From Micromonospora ferruginea (lineage in GTDB: Bacteria > Actinomycetota > Actinomycetes > Mycobacteriales > Micromonosporaceae), in NCBI RefSeq assembly GCF_013694245.2, contig NZ_CP059322.2, positions 120,001 to 184,000 of the forward strand: a stretch of 64,000 nucleotides of DNA, written 5' to 3'. Under the pieces are notes generated by a model. It ran no database searches, had not been told where the DNA came from, and saw nothing but the letters and a program-made list of their open reading frames with translations. A program made the translations under genes and the position numbers. Numbering within the stretch: the first letter of the stretch is position 1; each line of letters begins with the position of its first letter. Positions 46,369-55,920 of the stretch are shown piece after piece.

Positions 46369-47340
46369 GTGAGCCCCGCCAGCCTGCCTCCCATTCTGCT
46401 CGTCCTCGGCGACGAGGAGCTGCTCGCCACGCGCGCGGTCTCCGAAGCCGTGGCCCGGGCCCGGGCGGTGGACCCCGAGGTCGACGTGCGGGAATACCAG
46501 GCCGGCTCGGTGGCGGTCGGCGAGATCGACGAGATGCTCAGCCCCTCGCTGTTCGGTGGCCGTCGGGTGCTGGTCCTCCGCTCCGGGCAGGACACCCGCA
46601 AGGACCTGTCCGCCGCGCTGCTGGCGTACGCGAAGAATCCCGACCCCGACGTGCAGCTCGTGGTGCTGCACCTGGGTGGCGGGAAGGGCAAGGCGTTCGC
46701 GGACGGGTTGCGGTCGGCCGGCGCCACCGTGGTCCCGGCGGCGAAGCTGAAGGGGCACCGCGAACGGGTCGCCTTCGTCCGGGACGAGATCCGCCGCCAC
46801 GGCGGAAAGTGCACCGACGACGCGGCCGAGGCCCTGATCGCGGCGGTCGGCAACGACCTGCGCGAGCTGGCCGCCGCCTGCTCGCAGCTCGTCGCCGACA
46901 CCGACGGGCGGATCGCCGCCGAGACGGTGTCCCGTTACTACCGCGGCCGGGTCGAGGTCACCGGCTTCACCGTGGCCGACGCGACGATGGTCGGTGACGT
47001 GCCCGGCGCGCTGGAGGCGCTGCGCTGGGCGCTGCACGTCGGGGTGGACCCGGTGCCCATCGCCGACGCGCTCGCCGACGGCGTACGGACCGTGGCCCGG
47101 GTCGCCTCGGCCGGGCGGGGCAGCGCCTACCAGCTCGCCAGCAGCCTGGGCATGCCCGCGTGGAAGATCGAGCGGGCCCAGCGCCAGGGGCGGGGCTGGA
47201 CGCCGGAGGGCCTGGTCCAGGCGATGCGCGCGGCGGCCGAGTGCAACGCGGCGGTCAAGGGCGGTGCCGACGACCGGGCCTACGCGCTGGAGCGGGCCGT
47301 CTTCTCGGTGGCCGCGGCCCGGCAGGGTGGCGCCCGGTGA
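46369..47340 (+). CDS. holA: DNA polymerase III delta subunit
   Basis: 323 aa clamp-loader subunit that opens the beta clamp. Typical blocks are PILLVLGDEELLATRAV, VLRSGQDTRKDL, IRRHGGKCTDDAAEALIAAV and the C-terminal helical collar. The GTG at 46369 is preferred; GAGTAT (46356-46361) lies 7 nt upstream as a possible leaderless -10. ATG 46360 (MGDV) is an alternative 3 codons longer. The preceding 144 bp are noticeably AT-richer than the surroundings. Overlaps the next gene as GTGA. Confidence 0.92.
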   Translation: MSPASLPPILLVLGDEELLATRAVSEAVARARAVDPEVDVREYQAGSVAVGEIDEMLSPSLFGGRRVLVLRSGQDTRKDLSAALLAYAKNPDPDVQLVVLHLGGGKGKAFADGLRSAGATVVPAAKLKGHRERVAFVRDEIRRHGGKCTDDAAEALIAAVGNDLRELAAACSQLVADTDGRIAAETVSRYYRGRVEVTGFTVADATMVGDVPGALEALRWALHVGVDPVPIADALADGVRTVARVASAGRGSAYQLASSLGMPAWKIERAQRQGRGWTPEGLVQAMRAAAECNAAVKGGADDRAYALERAVFSVAAARQGGAR

Positions 47341-47690
47341 CCCGAGCGTGGTCGACCGTGCCGACGGACGAGGAGCGGTACCGCCCGCTCTACGCCCGGG
47401 TGCTCGGACTGCGCTTCGTCAACCCGGGCGGGGTGCTCTGCTTCCTCTTCTTCGAGGGCGCCGCGGCGCTGGCCGTGCTGCTCGCGCTCGCCGAGCTGGT
47501 GAGCTGGTGGGCGGTGCTGGTGCTGCCGACCGCCGTGGCGGTGATGGTCAAGCTGAACGACGTGGTGGCCGAGATGGTGGTCCGCACCGCCGCGCAGGTG
47601 CCCGAGCAGGAGCGGGACCGGTTCCGCCGGCAGATGGAGCCGGTCGTCGGGCGGGCGCGGGTGCCCACCACGACCCGGACGCTTGATTGA
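47337..47690 (+). CDS. small two-helix membrane protein, unknown function
   Basis: 117 aa. Two adjacent membrane helices (about 33-53 and 56-76: VLCFLFFEGAAALAVLLAL and WWAVLVLPTAVAVMVKL), then an amphipathic cytoplasmic tail (VPEQERDRFRRQMEP). The GTG overlaps the holA stop (GTGA), so translation is coupled. I recognise no family. Confidence 0.75.
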   Translation: MTRAWSTVPTDEERYRPLYARVLGLRFVNPGGVLCFLFFEGAAALAVLLALAELVSWWAVLVLPTAVAVMVKLNDVVAEMVVRTAAQVPEQERDRFRRQMEPVVGRARVPTTTRTLD

Positions 47691-47711
47691 ATAGGAATCT
47701 GTCAATAGATT
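47683..47711 (+). promoter_or_regulatory. housekeeping-type promoter of the CBM2 gene
   Basis: TTGATT (47683-47688), 17 nt, TAGATT (47706-47711): four of six matches at each box with ideal spacing, in an unusually AT-rich stretch overlapping the end of the upstream gene. It implies a 5' UTR of about 197 nt. Confidence 0.6.
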
Positions 47712-47914
47712 GAGGGTGGGCACCGCCGGGGTCCGGGTGACCGGACCGTCGGCGGCGGACAGGTCCACCCCGAGCCGGGCAGTCGGCCTTACGCGCCGAC
47801 CAGTCGCCGTGGCGCATCGCCGCGCCACACCCAGGGCGTGTCGCCGCGCCGCGTCCGTTCCAGGACGCGTGCCGCCGCGCCGCCTCCGCCCCGCTCGAAG
47901 TCGAAGGACCCTTC

Positions 47915-49165
47915 ATGACGATTCTCCGCGCCCGTACCGCCCCCGTCCTGGCAGTCGTCGCCGCGCTGGCCGCCACCGTGGCCGCGACCGGAACGGCCCT
48001 GCTCGCCGGCCCGGCCGCCGCCGCGCAGGGCTGCCGGGTCGACTACACGCCCAACCAGTGGCCCGGCGGATTCACCGCCTCGGTCAAGGTCTCGCCGGGT
48101 GACACCGCCGTCTCCAGTTGGACCGTCACCTGGACGTACGCCGGGGACCAGCGCGTCACGAACGGCTGGAACGCCACGGTCGGCCAGTCCGGGACGACGG
48201 TGACCGCCCGCAACCTGTCGTACAACGGCAGCATCCCGGCCGGTGGCTCCACCGAGTTCGGCGTGCAGGGCACGTTCGCCACCGGTGGCGGCGCGCCGAC
48301 CGGGTTCACGCTGAACGGCGTACCGTGCAACGGCGCCGGACCGACCGGCGTGCCCACCACGACGACGCCGACCACCGCGCCACCGACCACGGCCCCGCCC
48401 ACCAGCGCGCCGCCCACCACGCTCCCGCCGACGACCGCGCCGCCGACCAGTGCCCCGCCGACCACGAACCCACCGGCCGGGTGCGCCGGGGCGGTGCTCT
48501 GCGACGGCTTCGAGAACCAGACCGGTTCGACGCCCTCCGGCGACTGGACCGTGGTCAACCCGGACTGTGCCGGCGCCGGCACGGCCACCGTCGACACGGC
48601 CACCACGCACAGCGGCAGCCGGGCGGTCCGGATCAACGGCGCGGCCGGCTACTGCAACCACGTGTTCATCCGGTCGACGAAGAACCTCAGCGGCGTGGGC
48701 AGTGTCCGGTACGGGCGGATCTGGGTGCGGCACACCACCGCCCAGCCCACCGACCACACCACGATGATCGCGATGGCCGACGCCGCCGACGGCAACAAGG
48801 ACCTGCGGATGGGCGGCCAGAACGGTGCCATGCAGTGGAACCGGGCCTCCGACGACGCGACGCTGCCCGAGCAGAGCCCGGCGGGGGTGGCGCAGAGCCT
48901 GCCGCTGCCCACCAACCGGTGGGCCTGCCTGGAGTTCATGGTCGACGGCTCGGCCGGTCAGCTCCGCACCTGGCTGGACGGCGCGGCGGTCGCCGGGCTC
49001 ACCGCCGACGGCGTGCCGACGCACGACATCGACGGCCAGTGGTACAACCGCACCTGGCGCCCGCAGCTCACCGACCTGAAGCTGGGCTGGGAGAGCTACG
49101 GCGGCGGGGCCGACACCCTCTGGTACGACGACGTCGCGATCGGGTCCAGCCGGATCGGCTGCTGA
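47915..49165 (+). CDS. secreted CBM2 protein with Cip1-like C-terminal domain
   Basis: 416 aa. A signal peptide (about 1-37, cleavage near PAAAA-QG) is followed by a family 2 cellulose-binding module (38-135; CRVDYTPNQWPGGFTASVKV, NGWNATVGQSG). A Thr/Pro linker (about 137-187, TTAPPTTAPPTSAPPTT) leads to a roughly 230-aa jelly-roll domain (LCDGFENQTGSTPSGDW through WYDDVAIGSSRIGC). The last domain resembles Cip1/polysaccharide-lyase-like folds found with cellulases; this is from memory and its activity is not established. Expected role: binding and modifying plant cell-wall polysaccharide outside the cell. A strong promoter lies 204 nt upstream. Confidence 0.85.
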   Translation: MTILRARTAPVLAVVAALAATVAATGTALLAGPAAAAQGCRVDYTPNQWPGGFTASVKVSPGDTAVSSWTVTWTYAGDQRVTNGWNATVGQSGTTVTARNLSYNGSIPAGGSTEFGVQGTFATGGGAPTGFTLNGVPCNGAGPTGVPTTTTPTTAPPTTAPPTSAPPTTLPPTTAPPTSAPPTTNPPAGCAGAVLCDGFENQTGSTPSGDWTVVNPDCAGAGTATVDTATTHSGSRAVRINGAAGYCNHVFIRSTKNLSGVGSVRYGRIWVRHTTAQPTDHTTMIAMADAADGNKDLRMGGQNGAMQWNRASDDATLPEQSPAGVAQSLPLPTNRWACLEFMVDGSAGQLRTWLDGAAVAGLTADGVPTHDIDGQWYNRTWRPQLTDLKLGWESYGGGADTLWYDDVAIGSSRIGC

Positions 49166-49212
49166 CCCGTACCGCCCCGGCGGGGGCGGGACGGGTCCGG
49201 AAACGCGGACAG

Positions 49213-49249
49213 CCGGAAGCCCCGGGACGGTGCGTCCCGGGGCTTCCGG
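49213..49249. terminator. bidirectional terminator between the CBM2 gene and rpsT
   Basis: Perfect 16-bp stem (49213-49228 with 49234-49249), loop ggtgc, midway between converging stops. Confidence 0.88.
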
Positions 49250-49266
49250 TCAGGTCTGCGGTCTCG

Positions 49267-49533
49267 TCAGGCCGAGAACGAGGCGACGCGCTTGGCGATC
49301 GCCGACTTCCGGTTGGCCGCCTGGTTGGCGTGGATGACACCCTTGCTGGCAGCCTTGTCCAGCTTGCGGGTGGCCTCCTGCATCAGCACGGTGGCCTTCT
49401 CGGCGTCGCCGGCCTCAGCCGCCTCGTGGAACTTGCGGATGGCGGTCTTCAGCGACGACTTGACCGACTTGTTCCGCAGCCGGCGCTTCTCGTTCTGCCG
49501 GTTGCGCTTGATCTGGGACTTGATGTTCGCCAC
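49267..49533 (-). CDS. rpsT: 30S ribosomal protein S20
   Basis: 88 aa. Binds 16S rRNA early in 30S assembly. [20 protein letters not shown] and [20 protein letters not shown] are diagnostic. The start is GTG with GAGG about 8 nt upstream. It faces holA and the CBM2 gene, as rpsT faces holA in mycobacteria. Confidence 0.97.
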   Translation of the reverse strand: MANIKSQIKRNRQNEKRRLRNKSVKSSLKTAIRKFHEAAEAGDAEKATVLMQEATRKLDKAASKGVIHANQAANRKSAIAKRVASFSA

Positions 49534-49648
49534 GCGACAGCCTCGTCTTGATAGCTCGGGTTGGTCAGCTTCCGCGCGCGACGAGCATGCGTCATCGCCG
49601 CGCGAATGGCCAGGCTACCAGGCGGCACCCCCACCATCCAAAACGAGG

Positions 49649-49734
49649 GTAAGGCGGGGGCCCCGCTTAACGCTTTCGGTAGAGGCGGGGCCCCCGCTTA
49701 ACCAGCGGTGTTAAGCGGGGGCCCCGCCTAACCA
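49649..49734 (-). repeat. intergenic GC-palindrome element, copy 6 (E6), three arms
   Basis: Arms at 49650-49670, 49682-49701 and 49711-49731 (each about taagcgggggccccgcttaa). The first pair flanks CGCTTTCGGTA, the reversed core TACCGAAAGCG; the third is an extra half unit 9 nt on. It lies between the phosphotransferase stop and the rpsT start, both minus strand. Confidence 0.8.
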
Positions 49735-49735
49735 G

Positions 49736-49795
49736 GTGGCCGGGCGGCCGGGCGGGTGGCCGGGCGGGTGGGCGGGTGGGTGGGTGGGTGGGTCA
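49736..49795. repeat. G-rich simple repeat (GGGT/GGGC)n
   Basis: ggccgggcgg and then at least seven GGGN units (gggtgggcgggtgggtgggt) on the plus strand; capable of G-quadruplex formation. It runs into the stop codon of the phosphotransferase gene. Confidence 0.75.
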
Positions 49796-50773
49796 GGTCC
49801 AGTGCCGGCGGGAGGCCAGCCAGGCCAGCGCCTGCTCACCGCTCCACCGCTGGTGCGACCGCAGGTGCGGGGAGGCGCTCGACGCTCCGGCGGCGGCGCC
49901 GGTGAGGAAGTAGCCGGCGAGTGCGGCGAGGCTCACGTCCAGCGCGTCGGCGGGCGCCTGCGCGGTCGCCGGGTGGCCGGCGAAGGCGGCGTCCGCGTCC
50001 AGGCCGGTGGCGTACCCGGTGATCAACAGGCCGGCCAGGTCGAACCAGGCCGGCCCGTGACAGAGCCAGGTCCAGTCGCAGAGCCAGGCGCGACCGTGCG
50101 GGTCGATCAGGAGGTTGTCCACCCGCAGGTCGCCGTGGGCCAGCCCGGGGGTGGCGTCGGCGTACCCGGGGAGGCGGGACTCCAGCGCGACCAGCTCCGC
50201 CAGCGGCGCCCGGGCCGCCGGCTCGGGCAGCGGCTCCCGGCCGGCGGCGACCTCGCCCCACCAGAGGATGTCGTCGCGGGCCAGGTCGGCGAGGCGGGGC
50301 AGGCCGAGCGAGACGAGGTCCGCGGGTGGGTCGGCCAGCGCGGCGGCGACCTCGGCGTACGTGGTGAGGGCCGCCGCCAGCTCGGCCGGCTCCCAGGGCA
50401 GCCGGGGGGTGTGCCCGTCGATCGCGTCCAGCGCGAGGGCGTACCAGCCGGACCCGGTCAGCGCCCAGCGTGGTCGGGGCACCGGCAGGCCGGCGGGGAG
50501 CCGGGCGAGGATCGCGGCCTCGTGGGCGTACCAGTCGACCAGGTGCCGCTGCCCGTCCAGCGCCGCCGCCTTGACGAACACCCGCTCGCCGGTCGGGCCG
50601 GTGAGCACGGCGGCGAAGCCGCGGGTGAAGCCGCCGCCGGCCACCTCCACCGCGGCCGGCGGGCCGCCGAGCCGGGCCGCCAGCGCGTCACGCAGCCCGG
50701 CCGGCAGGTCGGCCCAGCCGGGCCGGACGGCAGTCGCCCCGTACGGAACGGGCGGTAGCGAGATCGCGCGCAC
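49793..50773 (-). CDS. APH-family phosphotransferase
   Basis: 326 aa, aminoglycoside phosphotransferase/fructosamine-kinase-like fold. GGGFTRGFAAVLTGPTGERVF is the nucleotide loop, FVKAAALD holds the ATP Lys, and HGDLRVDNLLID gives the catalytic Asp and Asn. CDWTW is the metal-binding Asp. The start is uncertain: GTG 50773 was chosen because the ATG at 50848 overlaps the divergent gene's start codon; CAGCAT lies 6 nt upstream of the GTG. Substrate unknown; resistance is not implied. Confidence 0.82.
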   Translation of the reverse strand: MRAISLPPVPYGATAVRPGWADLPAGLRDALAARLGGPPAAVEVAGGGFTRGFAAVLTGPTGERVFVKAAALDGQRHLVDWYAHEAAILARLPAGLPVPRPRWALTGSGWYALALDAIDGHTPRLPWEPAELAAALTTYAEVAAALADPPADLVSLGLPRLADLARDDILWWGEVAAGREPLPEPAARAPLAELVALESRLPGYADATPGLAHGDLRVDNLLIDPHGRAWLCDWTWLCHGPAWFDLAGLLITGYATGLDADAAFAGHPATAQAPADALDVSLAALAGYFLTGAAAGASSASPHLRSHQRWSGEQALAWLASRRHWT

Positions 50774-50846
50774 CGCACCATGCTGCCGCACCGGCGCGCG
50801 GTCGGGCAGCGGCGGCGCGTCGGTGGGCTCTGCCAGACTGCCGACC

Positions 50847-51383
50847 ATGAGGACCGAGGACTTCTGGCAGTTGATCGACCAGGCCCGGGCCGGGGCCGGG
50901 GGAGAGGCCGACGCGGTCGCCGCGCGGGCGGTCGCGCTGCTGGCCGAGCGCGACCCCGAGGAGATCGTCGGGTACGCCCACCACCAGCGGCGGGTGCTCG
51001 CCGCCTCCTACCGGGTCGACCTGTGGGGCGCGGCCTACCTGATCAACGGCGGCGCCTCGGATGACGGCTTCGAATACTTCCGGGGCTGGCTGATGACGCA
51101 GGGCCGGGCCGTCTTCGCGCGGGCGGTGGGCGAGCCGGATTCGCTGGCCGAGCTGCCCGGGGTGCGGGCGGCGGCGCTCAGCGGCGAGGAGTTCGAGTGC
51201 GAGCGGATGCTGTCGGTGCCCTGGGAGGCCTACCGGAAGGCCACCGCGGCCGAGTTGCCCGCCGAGCGCGATCCGGTGCCGGTGCCGGACCTGAACGACT
51301 TCTGGGACTTCGACGACGAGGAGGAGGCCCGCCGCCGGCTGCCGAGGCTGGCTGCGCTCTTCGTCGAGCCGCCGGCGGAGTGA
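50847..51383 (+). CDS. DUF4240 domain protein
   Basis: 178 aa. MRTEDFWQLIDQARAGAGG, then YLINGGASDDGFEYFRGWL and the acidic DLNDFWDFDDEEE ending match DUF4240 proteins (also linked to WGR-type contexts). Soluble, function unknown. CAGACT (50834-50839) lies 7 nt before the ATG, suggesting a leaderless mRNA. Divergent from the phosphotransferase. Confidence 0.88.
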   Translation: MRTEDFWQLIDQARAGAGGEADAVAARAVALLAERDPEEIVGYAHHQRRVLAASYRVDLWGAAYLINGGASDDGFEYFRGWLMTQGRAVFARAVGEPDSLAELPGVRAAALSGEEFECERMLSVPWEAYRKATAAELPAERDPVPVPDLNDFWDFDDEEEARRRLPRLAALFVEPPAE

Positions 51384-51478
51384 CGGGGGAGCCCGGGCGC
51401 TTCGCGGGCGACGTGGGAGCATAGAGGGGGCCGGCGCCGCGCCGGCCCGCTCACGTCAGCCGACCAGAACGGACCGCT

Positions 51479-53356
<1,878 letters not shown>

Positions 53357-53374
53357 CCGCCAGCGCCCGCACGA

Positions 53375-53406
53375 CCGGCCGGCACCCCTCCGGGGGTGCC
53401 GGCCGG
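53375..53406 (+). terminator. lepA terminator
   Basis: 14-bp perfect stem (53375-53388 with 53393-53406), loop tccg, 18 nt after the lepA stop. Confidence 0.85.
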
Positions 53407-53519
53407 CTCGCGTACTCAGGAAATTTTCAGCTTGGGACGGCGCTCCCACCTGCGGTTTCGGCCGTCGGGGCGGTCGCGGGCCGGATCGGCGGGATTCCGG
53501 CCGGTTTCGATTTTCGGCC

Positions 53520-53545
53520 GGTCGGGAACTTAGCGGTCACGACAG
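53520..53545 (+). promoter_or_regulatory. duplicated cis-element, copy 1
   Basis: 26 bp beginning ggtcgggaacttagcggtca, identical to 54051-54076, ending 44 nt before the start codon of the following gene. Contains GGGAACTT, which resembles the -35 of ECF-type promoters. No certain -10. Confidence 0.7.
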
Positions 53546-53589
53546 CAACCGCACAGAACGTGCGAAACCGCTTATTTGGAGGACCGATC

Positions 53590-53874
53590 GTGGAGCTCAC
53601 CGTCTGGGGCATCATCACCGCGCTGATCGTCGGCCTGATCGTCGGCGCGCTGGGCCGGCTGGTCGTGCCGGGCCGGCAGAACATGCCGATCTGGCTGCAC
53701 ATGCTGATCGGCGTCGGCGCCGCGCTGCTGGGCACGATCGTCGCCCGCGCTTCCGGCTTCGCCAACACCGCCGGCATCGACTGGCGCGAGCTGCTGCTGC
53801 AGGTCCTCTTCGCCGCCATCGGCGTGGCCCTGGTGGCCGGTGTGGGTCGTCGTCGCGGCGTCACCCACCACTGA
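53590..53874 (+). CDS. GlsB/YeaQ/YmgE family (transglycosylase-associated) membrane protein
   Basis: 94 aa with three hydrophobic segments (about 3-22, 37-53, 68-86) and the family pattern GLIVGALGRLVVPGRQNMP. The name is historical; the molecular role is unknown, though members are often stress-induced. GTG start with GGAGGACC 5 nt upstream. It is about 90 percent identical to the next gene (54123-54407), and its upstream element and terminator are duplicated too. Confidence 0.88.
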   Translation: MELTVWGIITALIVGLIVGALGRLVVPGRQNMPIWLHMLIGVGAALLGTIVARASGFANTAGIDWRELLLQVLFAAIGVALVAGVGRRRGVTHH

Positions 53875-53891
53875 TCGCGTATCACGCGCCT

Positions 53892-53927
53892 CGACGGGCG
53901 CCCGGCCACATGGCCGGGCGCCCGTCG
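53892..53927 (+). terminator. terminator of duplicated unit, copy 1
   Basis: 16-bp perfect stem (53892-53907 with 53912-53927), loop acat; almost the same sequence as the terminator at 54424-54456. Confidence 0.88.
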
Positions 53928-54050
53928 GCGTTTCCGCATTGAACACCGTCGGTCCGGGCAATAGCGTGCCGAGCGGGGTTTTGCGGGCTGAGCGGCAGCT
54001 CAGGGCCGGTACGAACAATTCGTCACCGGAGTCGGTTTGGGATTTTGGCG

Positions 54051-54076
54051 GGTCGGGAACTTAGCGGTCACGACAG
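54051..54076 (+). promoter_or_regulatory. duplicated cis-element, copy 2
   Basis: Identical over 26 bp to 53520-53545 and at nearly the same distance (46 nt) from the start codon. Confidence 0.7.
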
Positions 54077-54122
54077 AAACCACACGAACTCGTGTGACAC
54101 GATCCGAAGGAGGAGGGCGACC

Positions 54123-54407
54123 ATGGAGCTCACCGTTTGGGGCATCATCACCGCGCTGGTCGTTGGTCTGATCGTCGGCGCGCTGGGCCGGCTGGTCGTG
54201 CCGGGCCGGCAGAACATGCCGATGTGGCTGCACATGCTGATCGGCGTCGGCGCCGCGCTGCTGGGCACGATCGTCGCCCGGGCCTCCGGCTTCGCCGAGA
54301 CCGCCGGCATCGACTGGCGCGAGCTGATGCTGCAGGTGCTCTTCGCCGCCATCGCGGTGGCCCTGGTGGCCGGTGTCGGCCGCCGGCGCAGCGTCTCGCG
54401 CTACTGA
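54123..54407 (+). CDS. GlsB/YeaQ/YmgE family membrane protein, tandem paralogue
   Basis: 94 aa, the same three-helix layout as the preceding gene and differing mainly at the C-terminus (RRRSVSRY against RRRGVTHH). ATG with GAAGGAGGAGG upstream. High identity implies a recent duplication of the complete unit. Confidence 0.88.
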   Translation: MELTVWGIITALVVGLIVGALGRLVVPGRQNMPMWLHMLIGVGAALLGTIVARASGFAETAGIDWRELMLQVLFAAIAVALVAGVGRRRSVSRY

Positions 54408-54423
54408 CCCGCACCACAGCTTC

Positions 54424-54456
54424 GACGGGCGCCCGGCCACCGGCCGGGCGCCCGTC
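54424..54456 (+). terminator. terminator of duplicated unit, copy 2
   Basis: 15-bp perfect stem (54424-54438 with 54442-54456), loop acc. Confidence 0.88.
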
Positions 54457-54561
54457 CGCGTACCCCCGCTCTGACCTGCCCGGACGGCACCCCTGCCGGC
54501 CGGGCCTTCGGCTGCGATACGGTCGCCTCGGCCGCCCGCCGCGAACCTCCCCCTGTTGTAA

Positions 54562-54574
54562 AGGAAATTTTCCT
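54562..54574. promoter_or_regulatory. palindromic operator candidate upstream of the sugar ABC operon
   Basis: AGGAAA T TTTCCT, a perfect 13-bp palindrome within gtaaaggaaattttcctact, 54 nt before the start codon and AT-rich against a GC-rich background. It resembles the AGGAAA/TTTCCT sites I associate with ROK-type sugar repressors; the regulator is not in the window. Confidence 0.55.
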
Positions 54575-54627
54575 ACTAAGGTGCGGCGGAGAAGGTTAGT
54601 GCCAAACGGCCCTGAGGGAGATATGGC

Positions 54628-55920
54628 GTGAACAGGTGGAAGCGGCTGGCTCCGGTCACCGCCATCGTGGCGTCGGCCGCGCTGGTGCTGACCGGTTGCG
54701 GTGGCTCCGGCGACGACGACAAGGCCGCCGACAACAGCAAGCTGACGGTCTGGATGATGGGCGAGGGCGGCGACGCCCAGACCAAGTTCCTCGACACGGT
54801 CGAGGCGGAGTTCAAGAAGAAGCACCCCGAGACCGACGTCGTGGTGCAGTACATTCCCTGGCTCGAGGCGCCGAAGAAGTTCCAGGCCGCGCTGGCCGGC
54901 GGTGAGGGCCCGGACGTCACCGAGCTGGGCAACACCGAGACCCAGGGCTGGGCGGCCCAGGAGGCCCTCGCCGACGTCACGGACAAGTTCAACGGCTGGT
55001 CCGAGGGCAAGGACATCCTGCCCGACCTGGTGAAGAACGCCCAGCTCGACGGCAAGCAGTACGGCGTGCCGTGGTACGCCGGCGTGCGCGCCGTCTACTA
55101 CCGCACCGACTGGTTCGCCGAGGCCGGCGTCAAGCCGCCGACGAACTGGGACGAGATGGTCGCCGCCGCCAAGGCCGTGCAGGCCAAGAAGCCCGGCACC
55201 TACGGCATCGCCCTGCCCGGCAACTCCGAGCTGCCGTTCTACTCCTTCCTCTGGGGTGCCGGCGGCGAGATCGCCACCAAGGACGGCGACACCTGGAAGT
55301 CCGGCTACAACACGCCCGAGGCGCAGAAGGCGGTCAAGTTCTGGACCGACCTGGTGACCGTGCACAAGGTCGCCCCGCCCGCCTCGGCCGGCTGGAACGA
55401 GGTCGACGCCCGCACCCAGTTCGCCACCGGCAAGGCCGCCATGGCGTTCGCCGGTAGCTGGCAGGGCGGCGCGATGAAGAAGGACAACCCGGACATCGAG
55501 AAGGTCTGGGGCACGTTCCCGATCCCCGGCCCGGACGGCAAGGCCGCCCCGGCGTTCGCCGGCGGTTCCGACATCGCGGTCTGGAAGGACAGCGAGCGGC
55601 AGGCCCTGGCCTGGGACTACACGACCGTGCTGCTGAGCAAGCAGAAGGACCAGGAGTTCGCCTCCAGCCTCGGCTTCTTCCCGGTCTACAAGGACCTGGT
55701 CAGCAGCGGCAACTACGCCGACGACAAGGTGATGGCCGCGTTCGCCACCGCCATCCAGAACACCAAGCTGACCCCGCTCACCCCCAAGTGGGTCGAGGTC
55801 AGCCGCACCAAGACGGTGACCCAGGCGATGAACAGCTCGGTCATCAAGGGTCAGAAGACGGTCGAGAAGGCAACCGCCGACGCGGCCACCGAGATGGAAA
55901 GCATTCTCAACGCCAAGTGA
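54628..55920 (+). CDS. sugar ABC transporter solute-binding lipoprotein
   Basis: 430 aa, extracellular-binding-protein family 1 (oligosaccharide type). Lipobox VLTGC after a hydrophobic signal (about 1-23), then LTVWMMGEGGDAQTKFLDTV and the YGVPWYAGVRAVYYRTDWF block. The GTG start has GAGGGAGAT upstream. First gene of a three-gene operon with GTGA overlaps to both permeases. Likely captures a di- or oligosaccharide; I cannot name it. Confidence 0.92.
   Translation: MNRWKRLAPVTAIVASAALVLTGCGGSGDDDKAADNSKLTVWMMGEGGDAQTKFLDTVEAEFKKKHPETDVVVQYIPWLEAPKKFQAALAGGEGPDVTELGNTETQGWAAQEALADVTDKFNGWSEGKDILPDLVKNAQLDGKQYGVPWYAGVRAVYYRTDWFAEAGVKPPTNWDEMVAAAKAVQAKKPGTYGIALPGNSELPFYSFLWGAGGEIATKDGDTWKSGYNTPEAQKAVKFWTDLVTVHKVAPPASAGWNEVDARTQFATGKAAMAFAGSWQGGAMKKDNPDIEKVWGTFPIPGPDGKAAPAFAGGSDIAVWKDSERQALAWDYTTVLLSKQKDQEFASSLGFFPVYKDLVSSGNYADDKVMAAFATAIQNTKLTPLTPKWVEVSRTKTVTQAMNSSVIKGQKTVEKATADAATEMESILNAK

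Noticed and set aside
49793-50848. Phosphotransferase start at ATG 50848
   Set aside because: It overlaps the divergent DUF4240 start codon and adds 25 residues with no family similarity; GTG 50773 fits better, though not proven.
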